A DNA stretch of 64,000 bases from Owenia fusiformis. Lineage: Eukaryota > Annelida > Polychaeta > Sabellida > Oweniidae. Position 1 is the stretch's first letter; each line of letters starts with the position of its first letter. Positions 24,201 through 34,985 of this stretch are shown one piece after another. The notes below the pieces were generated by a model, which worked only from the letters and a program-made list of their open reading frames with translations, did not search any database and was not told the origin of the DNA. The stretch is from positions 24,848,822 through 24,912,821 of the forward strand of contig CAIIXF020000008.1 of assembly GCA_903813345.2 (NCBI GenBank), given 5' to 3'. A program made the position numbers and the translations under genes.

Positions 24201-27059
24201 TATCCAATGACAAGTGAGGTTTCACAAGTGAAATCAGGACACCCATATCCATGTTTGATTTCTGTTAAGCGTTCTCATTCTCATTATTTTCGAGAAATCC
24301 ATTATCATTTTGGTTAAGAAAAATTCTACGGTCTGCTGGATCTATTTTGACAGTTTTGTTTTAGCAAGATATTTTAACATTTTCCCGGGGATATTTGGAT
24401 CGGGAGATACGCAGCGGGAAATATACATTGGAATATATATACATGTTTATCCCATACTTGGACGTATATTGGGAATAAGTTGAGAGAACAGGAAAATCCG
24501 CCCACGGCCAAGAAAACAAAACTGGACATGAATATTCTAAAATATTTCCACGATTGAACAATGTGAACCAGATGACCAAGATTGGTATGAGATAAACATA
24601 TTATCCTATAGTCAGTTCAGGATATTGGTATTATCCCTTGGCATGGCCAATATAATATATTTTCCCTCGGGACCTTCGGCCCTCGGGCAGATATATTATA
24701 ATTGCCTCAGGATAATCCCAATATCCTGAACCTCATGTAGGATAATCTCTATATATGTCACGCTCCTCTAAGATATCAATTCTATATCCCAATGTTTTCA
24801 AGTATAATATTTTCAAGATACGATATGATATGACTTGCAGAAATAAATAGGGAGTAATCGTTTAGTTGATTGAATTATGGAAGTAGTGAAGACAATGATT
24901 TAATGAATAAGAGCAAATGTTTTTATTTTGAACAGGTCATTCACCAAATGAGACTGAAGATTAACTTAAAATAGATTGTCTATCTATATATTTTTATGCA
25001 TGAGAGACATGTTATTATGTTGGTGAACTAATGATTATGATAATTTCAGCTGTTCACATCCAGTTCCTATCATGATTGAAACTGACCGGGAGTAATTCTC
25101 TTCAAATTATTTACTCATTATGAACAGAAATTTAATATTTAAATCGCTTAGAAGGGCGTAAATAAATGTCAATTTGACGTTCAATAAAAATCTGTCAATA
25201 ATTTACTGATTACTTGCACATTTGAAGAGGTAAAACTTACAGCAATCAACTGAGGATTTACATGTTAACTCAATTGCATTTGTTTTTCGCGGGAAAAAGT
25301 TTCAGTCATTGACGTCACAGATTTTTAAGCAGCTCATTATAATATTCATAAGCTGACTTTGTGGAAACGTGAATATCATGCAAGGATGCCACAGTGCAAT
25401 GATATCTTCCACCGCTTAAGGGAAGGTAACTAGAAGTGTATGATACGGCTGCTATTTCAATAACGCCGTCCAAGTATTGCAAAAACGTAATGAAAAATCC
25501 ATGGACCCGGAAATAAAAAGTGATTGCGTTTTGTGGACGCAGTGCAAGCCATACTCATACAATCAACTTTGGATGAATGATTTGATAAAGATCTTACCTT
25601 CAGTCTCTTTATTTCGTCAGAATCCAATAAATAATTGAAGAAAATTCTATTTCTAAAAGAAATAAAATTTTCTTTCGAAATTTCCTTCCCGGAAGTTGAT
25701 TTCTGATCGAAATAGTACGAGGCATGTGATAGGACAAAAATTTATACAATACTCGATTTCCGAGCAGTAATCAGTATGAGTCCTACGATTGGCCGGTAGC
25801 TTAAGACCTGATTCAAACCATTTTCAATTGGTCAAGTGTGATCACGTGATCATTATTTGAGACTGCATATGCGCAAGAAACTGAACTAAAAAGTTGAACC
25901 TCGCGCAGATTGCCCCTAAACTAAACATGCTAAAGCAAAATCAATAGCAAATTGTTTCGAAATTCGCAAGGAAAAGGTGTTTTAAATGGGAGAATATAAG
26001 TTATGATGGTATCTGTATCATTCAATGACATACTAGACTTGCAAGAACGCTGATTCAGACCGATAAATAGCAAAAGCAGTGGTACAAAATTTCATCAATT
26101 TATTTCATCCAGTGTAAAAACGTGACTTTTGAATTCCCGGGAACATTTTTTCAAGGGACGCAGTTTTTTGAAGGGAGACGCATTTTTTGAAAATCATTAC
26201 GTCCAAGGGACGCAATTTTGGACAAGCCTACTGAAAACACTGATACGGTAATGGTCATGTTAGTTTTCAATACACAGTAACTGGATATCTTAGCTCTCCA
26301 TTATATACTTTCATAATGTTACCACATCAAGGCATATCAGTTATCCTATCATCTGTAAAACCAAAATCCCAGTTACCTTACCTTAAGCGGTGGAAGATAT
26401 CGTTGAATTGTGCTGCCTACAAATGGTACAGTGGAGCCAATTGGGTCATTTAATGTTTATCCGTCAGTTAACGTCATTGTAGTTGATTGACGGATACTAC
26501 ATTAATTGACCTTCTATGTTTTTCAATTGCGCATGTGTAATCAATTGCGTCAATTGACGTGTAATCGTTTAATCACGTACGGGAACGTCAATGTCAATGT
26601 TTGAAAGTGTGAGAATTGATAAAAAGCGTCTATTATAAATTCTGAAGAAGATGATAGCTTCATTCTCTTATGATTCACTTCACGATGTTCGGTTGGTATA
26701 GTAGTGTTCCAAATGGTAGAGAAAACTGGTGCCGGTATTACCACAATTCAATACCTTACCGTTACAGAATACCCCAGTTTTGGGTCTACGTTCACAAATT
26801 CGTATATTTCTGTAACTGAGTTTAGATTTTGCCAAAGTTTTTGGAAGTGAATTTGGTCCCTTTCATACAAACGCAGTTTATAGTCATGATTTATTAATGT
26901 CTTACGTGTCTCTCGTATCATAGGACCCTTACTCCATATAATCATAAAGATTTCAGTGAAACTTACTCCCTTTCTCCTTGATGGTCTTGGCTTGCGGACA
27001 TTCTTAGTTGTTTTGTGACCTTTCTCAAGGCCTACAGCCAGGTCATATCTGATTGCCAT
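21223..27059 (-). CDS. RPL36: Ribosomal protein eL36 (RPL36), three coding exons
   Basis: Component of the 60S ribosomal subunit. Coding exons in transcript order are 27059-26967, 22224-22090 and 21312-21223. All junctions are phase 0 and the product is 105 residues plus stop, the usual eL36 length. The N-terminus [20 protein letters not shown], the middle [14 protein letters not shown] and the basic C-terminus [11 protein letters not shown] align along the family without a gap. Donors are GTAAGT and GTAGGT; acceptors end CAG. The start codon is five bases inside its exon, preceded by the acceptor TTGTAATTCCAG, so an upstream leader exon must exist (candidate at 31097-31134). The two downstream introns are 4.7 kb and 0.8 kb. 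Confidence 0.97.
22225..26966. other. RPL36 intron between coding exons 1 and 2: repeat content
   Basis: A half copy of the 61267-type fold-back lies at about 22451-22560 (AAAATAAGCAATCAAAGGAC). A 24600-24747 palindrome is listed separately. Inverted 34-bp arms at 25397-25430 and 26372-26405 (GATATCTTCCACCGCTTAAG and complement) bound a ~1-kb probable fold-back. Short TTGACG/CGTCAA palindromes lie at about 26480-26600. No exon or gene was recognised in the rest. Confidence 0.55.
24600..24747. repeat. 148-bp palindrome in RPL36 intron
   Basis: TTCAGGATATTGG (24616-) pairs with CCAATATCCTGAA (to 24730), and outer TATCCTA pairs with TAGGATA. The centre CCCTCGGGACCTTCGGCCCT is itself near-palindromic. 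This would form a long hairpin with internal bulges and is likely a small fold-back element. Confidence 0.8.
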
Positions 27060-27496
27060 TATGCCTGGAATTACAAGATGGAATGATTTCAGGAATTAAT
27101 TTGAGATGAGTAACCAATTAATTAAACACGGGTGAATTGTCATATCATCATCATGCTCTGACAGTCAATGTTATGTGACTAAAGAAACTCTTCAAAATGG
27201 CATAAGCCATTTATATTCAGACTTAGGCTACTTTCCATTAATTTTGGAAGTATTAAAGTTCCAAATACATTTTTCGTCAATTACACCATCTCCCGACACC
27301 AGATAGCCCGATATGGTTAGGAAAACGATACTTTAGAATGTTATGCATCGATTGAAGTAGGGTAAATGTTCCCAACATTTCTTACATTTTTGTAAAATAC
27401 TTTTAACATGGGCTGGGAATATCAACATATGCATAGCACAGGGGCTTGTCTCGAGGCGTCGGGCAAGCCCTCCGATGAGTGTGTACTGCTTATTAA

Positions 27497-28596
27497 GAGT
27501 ATTAAGGGGGGTCGTTTTTGATGCTTCCTGAAATTTGTAGAAAATGATTGTTAGATATATCCAGTAAAAACATAAGGAATCCTTTCAATAATCAACATGC
27601 TGATTCAAACAACACTACAGTGCAAAGTTACCTAAAATGGTAGCAATCCATCCACTAATTGCTGAGAAATCTGAAGAATATGTAAAGAAGTGATTAAAAT
27701 GCAAAAGCCCACAATTTTCGCATCCTAATTATTACCTCCAGAGTCGATTTCTTCCTCAAGACACGTCCACTTTGTTTCCTTAGGTTCATTCCTGTATGTT
27801 ATTTTTAACGAAGGACAGCCTATAACAACTGCTATACGCAAAAAGATGCATGAAATTAGAAGTTTCGAAACTGAAAGTTGAAAAATGGCGACTTCCTGTG
27901 TTCTATGCGCATGCGCAAAAATGAAAGTACTTCATTCCCACGATTCAGAAGGATTCAAATTACTTTTCGGCGGTTGGTTCGGTTTTACTGAGATACCAAA
28001 TGAAAGATTATTGCCAAGGAATGGAAAACGTATTTCGAAGATGAGAATTATTTGTTTTATCACTAAAGGAAAATATTTCCGCAATATAAGGTGCATCATG
28101 GGAAGGGACTGCTGTGAAATAATGAACGCAAGTGACATCTATCTAAAAATATATGTAGTTATTGCGCATGCGTTCGCCATTTTTCAACTTTCAGTTTCGA
28201 AACTTCTAATTTCATGCATCTTTTAGCGTATAGCAGTCGTTATAGGCTGTCCTTCGTTAAAAAAAACATACAGGAATGAACCTAAGGAAACAAAGAACTC
28301 TAGGAACTACCTATTTTTAACAGTGGACGTGTCTTGAGGAAGAAATCGACTCTGGAGGTAATAATTAGGATGCGAAAATTGTGGGCTTTTGCATTTTAAT
28401 CACTTCTTTACATATTCTTCAGATTTCTCAGCAATTAGTGGATGGATTGCTACCATTTTAGGTAACTTTGCTCTGTAGTGTTGTTTGAATCAGCATGTTG
28501 ATTATTGAAAGGATTCCTTATGTTTTTACTGGATATATCTAACAATCATTTTCTACAAATTTCAGGAAGCATCAAAAACTACCCCCCTTAACACTC
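27497..28596. mobile_element. 1.1-kb palindromic element flanked by TTAA duplication
   Basis: Ends are GAGTATTAAGGGGGG and its near complement CCCCCCTTAACACTC, flanked by TTAA at 27493-27496 and 28597-28600. The opposite arm of the outer element keeps one TTAA at 30644-30647 in the context GCTTATTAAGGCGACGC, exactly the predicted empty site. The arms are about 400 bp each, with a ~260-bp unique centre. TTAA duplication is the habit of the piggyBac superfamily; a palindromic, transposase-less member is inferred. The 113-codon plus-strand frame at 27885-28226 is not similar to anything I recognise. Confidence 0.87.
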
Positions 28597-29136
28597 TTAA
28601 GGCGACGCTATATTAAATAATAAGTACAAAAAATGACTGCCATATTTTTTTGATAAAGACACATGTTTTTAAAATCTGTTTACCTTGTATATGAATTGTG
28701 TATCTTGACTAATGAAACATGTCAAAGTTAACATCACACATAAACGCATTTTTCCAAACTATGAATTGGAGGTGCATGGATCCCCAAAGCTAGCATGAAG
28801 AGTGCGAAGTGAGGCTAATTTTTGAAAGTTTCAAGGAGTAGCCTTGCAACAGTCACACATTTGCAAGAGTCTAAAGAGTCTAAAATTTCCACAAATCATC
28901 TTACCTTTCCCAGGAACAACGAAGGAGCATGAAAATGTGCACTTCTTGCATTGTTAGAGTATAATAAACCTCAAACCATTGTAAATTCCAAATATTTCAT
29001 GTCCACATTTTGTTTGCCGGAACTACTTCTAGACTTCCTGATTAATCCTCATGCAAGTTTTGTGACTACACCAAGTGGCATGGATTATCACTTGTATGTT
29101 TTATCTATTACAGTGTAATTATCATGATAGATACAC

Positions 29137-30155
29137 ACACCCGGTGATCGTGAATATGGGACGGAGGGGGGGAGCAGGCAATTTCTGCTAGGAAATTCAA
29201 CAAATCTGGAAGATTTATTTTTTCAAGAAAAAGTTTACTATTGAATTGCTAAATGGATAGGCACACGGTATGGTAGAATATGTTAGGTTTTCTGGGATTT
29301 TTTCTGAAACGATACGCATCTAAGGTATGAGATCTATTAAAAAAGGCGCAAGGCCATCAACAGGCACAAATCAACGTTTTTGCTATAAATCAAGCAACAA
29401 TGGTCTGGACGACCTGTAATAAATACTTGTAAGTGATGTTATCATAACTAAATTAATGTCATTGCTGAATTTATAAAATAAGTTTCCATATGTGAAATAA
29501 AAAATAATCGAAAATAATGAATTTGGGACGGAGGGGGGGAGGGGACGGAGGGGGGGAGCAATATGTATATAAGACATGATTAGAGATGTTTCGCGACTTT
29601 AAGTCCTTTTACTCCAAATGTCCCCATTTTTCAGTCTCCAGGGGTATATCATCCAGTTTCTTACTAAGTTAATGAGTTAATTTTTCAAATACAAGAATTC
29701 GTGTGAAGTTGTTTCACTTTATAGAATTATTACTCCCCCCCCTCCGTCCCCTCCCCCCCTCCGTCCCATTTTAATTATTTTCGATTATTTTTTATTTTAC
29801 GTATGGAAACTTATTTTATAAATTCAGCAATGACATTAATTTAGTTATGATAACATCACTTACAAGTATTTATTACAGGTCGTGTAGTCCATTGTTGCTT
29901 GATTTATAGCAAAAACTTTGACTTTTGCACGTTGGTTGGGTTGCGCCTTTTTTAATAGATCTTATATCTTAAAAGAGTATCGGTTGAAAAATAATCCTAG
30001 AATACCTAACATATTTTATCATACCGTGCGCTTATTCAATTTGCAATTCAATCGTAAACTCTGTCTTGAAAAAATAATTTTACCAGATTTGTTGAATTTT
30101 CTAGCGGAAATTGCCTGCTCCCCCCCTCCGTCCCATTTTCACGATCACCGGGTGT
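29137..30155. mobile_element. 1.0-kb palindromic element with G-rich tracts
   Basis: Termini are ACACCCGGTGATCGTGAA and the complement ending at 30155. Possible flanks are GATACAC (29130-29136) and GATACAT (30156-30162), one mismatch. The arms (29137-29560 and 29736-30155) include ATTTTTTATTTTACGTATGG-type pairing. The phrase GGGACGGAGGGGGGGAG occurs at the outer end of each arm and twice at the inner ends. Inserted near the centre of the 27429-30711 element. Confidence 0.82.
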
Positions 30156-31096
30156 GATACATGATAGAGGCTTTATGAATGATAAACAATGGAAACATGA
30201 ATGAAGATAACTCTGGACTAAAAAATAGTTCCAGGAAACAAAATGGTGGACATGAAATATTTAGAATTCACAATGGTTTGAGCTTTATTATACTCTAACA
30301 ATGCAAGAAGTACACATTTTCGTGCTCCTTCGTTGTTCCTTGGTAAGGTAAGATGATTTGTGGAAATTTTAGACTCTTGCAAATGTGTGACTGTTGCAAG
30401 GCTACTCCTTGAAACTTTCAAAAATTAGCCTCACTTCGCACTCTTCATGCTAGCTTTGGGGATCCATGCACCTCCAATTCATAGTTTGGAAAAATGCGTT
30501 TATGTGTGATGTTAACTTTGACATGTTTCATTAGTCAAGATACACAATTCATATACAAGGTAAACAGATTTTAAAAACATGTGTCTTTATCAAAAAAAAT
30601 ATGGCAGTCATTTTTTGTACTTTTTATTTAATATAGCGTCGCCTTAATAAGCAGTACACACTCATCGGAGAGCTTGTCCGACGCCTCGAGACAAGCCCCT
30701 GTGATGCATTGCCATCTATCTAAAGATGGCTATGTGCAAATATAGTAATCTGAGACTATGATGGTCTCGAATCTGTTTGATACATACTAAAGTCATGCCT
30801 AACAAGTTCAGATTTTCTATGTTAACGGTACTTCTGCTGTCAATAGACAGGTGTGTTCAGTAAGATCTAATTAAGCTAACTTTTTGACTAGCACTAAATT
30901 TACACAAATTGATTGAAAAATTTTGAGATATCTGGAAGGTAAACTGGGAGATGAAGCTCAACAAAAAGGTCAAATTACCTTAATTATGGAAGCAAACTCT
31001 AGGGAAAGTAATATATTATCTTTTGAAATGTTAAAATGTGCGAATATAATAACAAAATGTTGGGATTTTGGCCGATTTTAAAACTAAATTCCTAAC

Positions 31097-31134
31097 CTGA
31101 TTTGGTCAAACAAGTATGGCGGCTAAAAAGGAAG
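31097..31134 (-). promoter_or_regulatory. RPL36: Probable RPL36 transcription start and 5'-TOP leader exon
   Basis: On the minus strand a pyrimidine tract CTTCCTTTTT begins at 31134. It is followed at once by GCCGCCAT (31123-31116), a YY1-type site, and 38 bases later by a CAG|GTTAGG donor (intron from 31096). A C-start pyrimidine tract plus a YY1 site just inside is the known layout of animal ribosomal protein promoters. The coding exon needs an upstream leader, and no nearer sequence has this combination. Splicing to the acceptor at 27065-27067 would give a 43-nt leader. Inferred; a transcript 5' end at 31134 would confirm it. Confidence 0.55.
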
Positions 31135-31361
31135 TAGAATTGTGGGAAAATATAGGCCTAAAATTCGACGCGGGAATTTTAAATACTTTATGTAATATTT
31201 TCCAGATTCGGTAACTAGAAGTGTAAATATACATCTATTTCTTAATGTTTCTTGTAAAGCAATGCCCATTTGACTGAATTCGATATTCCAAAATGTATGA
31301 ACTTTGAACGATAATTGATTACTCCATGCTCCCCAGTTATTTACAATCGCTATGACACTGA

Positions 31362-31668
31362 CCAAGGAGGATTGGCTCCCAGGATCGAAACTCGATATTT
31401 TCCAACAATGAAAACGTCGAAATGTCGTTATTTTCTGAAATTAAAACCGACTATAAATTCAAAATAAACAGTTCAAAAGATTCGAACCAATATCTCGATC
31501 ATTTCTTGTGAGTTTTGGAATTTTTCGTTTGGAAATAAGACCAAAATTCACGATTTAAATGTTGAAGTGAACAAAATGGCGGCTGTTTGAATTCGAATTT
31601 TGTATTACGACATACCCATATATGGGACAGAATATCGGTGGTGCACTCTGGGAGCCAATCCTCCTTGG
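31362..31668. mobile_element. 307-bp MITE with perfect 21-bp TIRs upstream of RPL36
   Basis: CCAAGGAGGATTGGCTCCCA opens the element and its exact complement closes it (21 bp each). The flanks are ACACTGA (31355-31361) and ACACTGA (31669-31675). If the outermost base is counted differently the duplication is 8 bp (GACACTGA), which would suit a hAT-type element. The interior is unrelated AT-rich DNA. It sits about 230 bp upstream of the proposed RPL36 start. Confidence 0.88.
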
Positions 31669-31689
31669 ACACTGACGTCACGAATAGCA

Positions 31690-32490
31690 AGTTCTTTACT
31701 GGAAAAGTAGGACCGGATAAATTAATTTCAACAATTTCAGGTAGGCTACATTATTAATTAAGAACTTTTTATCATCGGTGTTTTTCGAAGACAATAGATT
31801 TACCAACTCGTTGCATACTTTTTAAAACTTTTGAAGTCCCAGTTTATTGATGAATTTGATGGGAAACTTTTAAAATTTTGAAAAGTCAACTCGACTTTCC
31901 GTTTTGAAAATCCCATCATCATGTATGATCGTCATCGTGTAGGCTAGAGGGTAAGGACAGGTAGACTTTAGTTCAGTGTTGTCATCCCTTCTGGGTGTTG
32001 TTGCTTTAATTGGCACTTAAGTAACTTCACAGATTTTCATTCAGAAAAAATTGAATTTTCACACAGGTGCTCTGGGTAATGAGTGTCAGACTTACAGGGA
32101 AGCCTGACACTCTTATTACCCAGGGAGCACCTGTGAATTTTCAAACTCTTCGTAAGACCAACAAAAATAAAGTCAGAGGGATGTTGGAATAGGAAAGCAC
32201 AATCAAGACCCCTCTGGACTTTTTACATGTTGAGTCGTATATCGCATATTCACCTACCAACGAAGAAGCCCCAAATCTGCCGCTGTATGTGCTAATTTGG
32301 TTATTCTAAAAGAAATTTAAAACCGGCTGATAATATGATTGATTGCTTGACTCAAGGCACATACCCAGTTTGCCGACATTTGTGTCACTTGACAGGGGTG
32401 TCCCTTGATTGCCGCGATCAAACTCAACTGTGTTCACTTCTGACAGTTGGTTTGTACTATTCCCATAAGTTGGTCTCAAGATATACTTAA
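31690..32490. repeat. Spacer with a 73-bp hairpin at 32062-32134
   Basis: CACAGGTGCTCTGGGTAATG at 32062 pairs with its near complement ending at 32134; AGTGTCAG pairs with CTGACACT around a short loop. The rest of this stretch shows nothing I recognise. Confidence 0.7.
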
Positions 32491-32496
32491 TGTATG

Positions 32497-32560
32497 GGGT
32501 TTGTGTAAAAAACGGGTGACTGGGGGGGATAGGTACAAAATATTACAAAGCAAATGCGTG
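32497..32560 (+). mobile_element. Solitary terminus of the GGGTTTGTGTAAAAAAC MITE family
   Basis: GGGTTTGTGTAAAAAACGGG, followed by TGACTGGG, matches the left end of the intact MITE at 45345-45967. I see no matching right terminus nearby, so this is a truncated copy or a related family. Confidence 0.55.
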
Positions 32561-32748
32561 GCATATACAAATTTCGAAGCAACTGCTTGACATACTGAAT
32601 TCGCATGAAAATTCCGACTGGAATGCCTTTGCTTCGTTTTCTCACCATATGGGCATTTTATAAAAAGCATAAAAAGGGGGAGATAAGTCCAACCAGAATG
32701 TGTTCACTTCGTTTTTTTACCATATCGGCATTTTATAAAAAGCTTGGT

Positions 32749-34099
32749 GGATATATCATATGCGGGTAACTTTCACTTCTGTTTGAAGTCCTATTACTCT
32801 GGGAAGAAAAGCTTTTGAAAATGGCGCCAGAGTATCATACTTTAAAATGTACCATTTCTTGTTTTAACTTGCCAATGGCAAGATATAGTGACACATGGTT
32901 TCAGCACAACTATGAAGGTATAAATGAGATGTTGATGTATTTGGTCTTTTTGATTCTTTCATAAAAATAATGTTTAATTTTTTTGTCTACTGTGACAGAG
33001 TTGCAAATGTGAACTGTGAAAATGTCTCTTGAAAGCCTATGGTCACAGCAGACAAAAAATATTAAAACTATATAACGGCAACTCCGCGAAGTAGCAAATC
33101 CAAACGAACAAAATATCAATTACCGAATTCCAATCAATTATACTCATTACTTTGGTTAAAATTGAAAAATTTAGAATTGCGAATTCCTGCAAAGCAGCCA
33201 TTTTGAATTTTCTGAGGTACAAATCTGAAAAATAATACCATAATTGTGATCTACTCCAAAATTCTTTCAATTTGAGTATTATATAGCCATACTTTGAAGG
33301 GATCGAAAAATTATTGCAAAATCGTACATTAGACGGCCATTTTGAATTTTACGAGGCTCGAATCAGAAAAAAGATACAATATTTGCAATCTACTCTAAAG
33401 CTATACTTCAGAAAGATCTAAAAATTAACAAAAATTTCTGTTTTCCTGACCCCCAATACAAGGCCCCTGGGGGTCAGGATGAAAAACAAGGAATATATGT
33501 GAAATAGATAGATATTGCAAATATACTACCAAAATTTCAAACAATAATATTAATTACTTTGGTTTTGAATGAAAAATTTATGATTTTTGCGAAAAAGTCC
33601 CTCATTTTTAAAGTGGCAGCCATTTTGAAATTTTTTTTTTTTTGCGTAAAACTATTCATCAATATACATCTTTCCACCAAATATGAAGAAAATCCGTCAA
33701 CTAATACTTGAGTTATCTTACAGACGGATGGACTGACTGACTGACTGACGGACGGACGGAGGGCTTCTCTATATCCCTACCGAACTTCGTTCGTTGGGAT
33801 AATTATTTTTTATATAAAGAATTTAAAAGACCCAATGCATTAATATCTCATTAATACATTCAGAGTTATGCTGAAAACATACTAATAGGAACATAATAGG
33901 AATTTAATAGGAACATGGGTGCCAATTACGGCAAATACGGTATGTTAATATTATCGTGTCACTATATCGTGCCATTAAATAGTTAAAAAAGAAGTGGTAC
34001 ATTTTAGAGTATGATACTCTGGAGCCGTTTTTAATAGCTTTTACTCGTAGCATTATTGGACTTCAAACAGAAGTGAAGGTTACCTGCAAATGATATATT
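32749..34099. mobile_element. Fold-back element with a nested repeat, RPL36-STMND1 spacer
   Basis: Left arm 32749-32868 (GATATATCATATGCGGGTAA, then CAGAGTATCATAC) pairs with right arm 33982-34099. A related pairing of ATGAGATGTTGATG and its partner lies further in. The AACGAAC-terminal repeat at 33074-33800 is inserted between the arms, and the original element was probably about 600 bp. Confidence 0.78.
33074..33800 (+). mobile_element. Nested copy of the ATCCMAACGAAC-terminal repeat
   Basis: Begins ACGGCAACTCCGCGAAGTAG, then AAATCCAAACGAAC, and ends GAACTTCGTTCGTTGGGAT after a CTGACTGACTGACGGACGGA run and CTATATCCCTACC. This is the same architecture as 18904-20225 but with a different interior. 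It includes a GACCCCCAATACAAGG/CCCCTGGGGGTC hairpin near 33450-33475. Confidence 0.7.
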
Positions 34100-34612
34100 C
34101 ATTGCATGGAGTAAGTTATTTTCTTTGATGTAACATTCAATGGATTGAAAGCATGATATAAGAACACATGAGTAAAAAAATAAATCGTTAAGCATTCTTA
34201 GTGTTTTTTATGAAAAATAGCATGCTCCGTCACAGCCTACAAATATTTCGATACCAGCCTGTGAATTAATAGACTTTCATTTCTCAAGAAATCAATTATG
34301 TAGATTCAAACATGCCAAGCATGGTTCAGTCAATCAGCTTAGCTAGAACATTTCAGTGTGTTGATTTATTGGTATAAGCAGAAAAATGATTTAGTTGTGC
34401 ATTTAAATTTTGATATTTAAAATGCACTGACTGAGCAGAGCTATTCTTTAAAAGGGGTGACAGTATATAATCAATATGTTAATTTCTGTCAATGCTGTTT
34501 GTGACCAAGTTTTCGTAATTGTTATGTAGGCTAATGTTTTGATAATAAAACCTTATAAATAGTTTGGGAATATCAGTTCTAACTCATCAATCCTATTTAG
34601 TAAAATGTGTCA

Positions 34613-34834
34613 TGGGCGTAGCCTGGGGGGAGGGGGGGGGGGGTCATTAGATAGAAGAAGAAAAGAGCTTTAAAATGCTTTTCATTTGAAGCTTCTAGCT
34701 CAATTTTGAAGGAAGTTGAATACATTTTTGTAAAATCTTAAATTTTGCCTTTGCTTTTGTCACGATCGCACCCTCCTGACTGAAAATCAAAAAAAGGCAA
34801 TCGCACCCCCCTGACTGAAAGCTGGCTACGCCCC
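34613..34834. mobile_element. ~220-bp MITE with GGGCGTAGCC termini
   Basis: GGGCGTAGCCTGGGGG at the left and GCTGGCTACGCCCC at the right are inverted termini. TCGCACCCCCCTGACTGAAA-type phrases occur twice near the right end, and a G-homopolymer is present at 34626-34643. Short non-coding DNA transposon relic. Confidence 0.7.
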
Positions 34835-34985
34835 TGTATATCCATAACATATTTCATGTATTTAGATCTTTATTTAAATTGATTAATCCAAAGTTCCATA
34901 TGCAATCTCAATACATGTAAATGTTTTTATGACTGACAAGGGTCATGTTTGAATTGCAGTCAAGAATGCTGTATCACTATATTGG

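Larger units (their letters stand above)
27429..30711. mobile_element. Outer fold-back element (3.3 kb with insertions) in RPL36 leader intron
   Basis: Left arm 27429-27496 plus 28597-29020 pairs with right arm 30711-30215. The termini carry CACAGGGGCTTGTCTCGAGG and its complement, and the arms include GGCGACGCTATATTAAATAA and GGATCCCCAAAGCTAGCATG with complements. The arms look well over 90% identical. The left arm is interrupted by 27497-28596 and the centre by 29137-30155. Without these insertions the element would be about 1.2 kb. No protein is encoded. Confidence 0.88.

Noticed and set aside
27885-28226. 113-codon plus-strand frame in the TTAA element as a transposase or captured gene
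   Set aside because: No catalytic motif or familiar domain, too short for a piggyBac transposase, and partly made of the palindromic arm.
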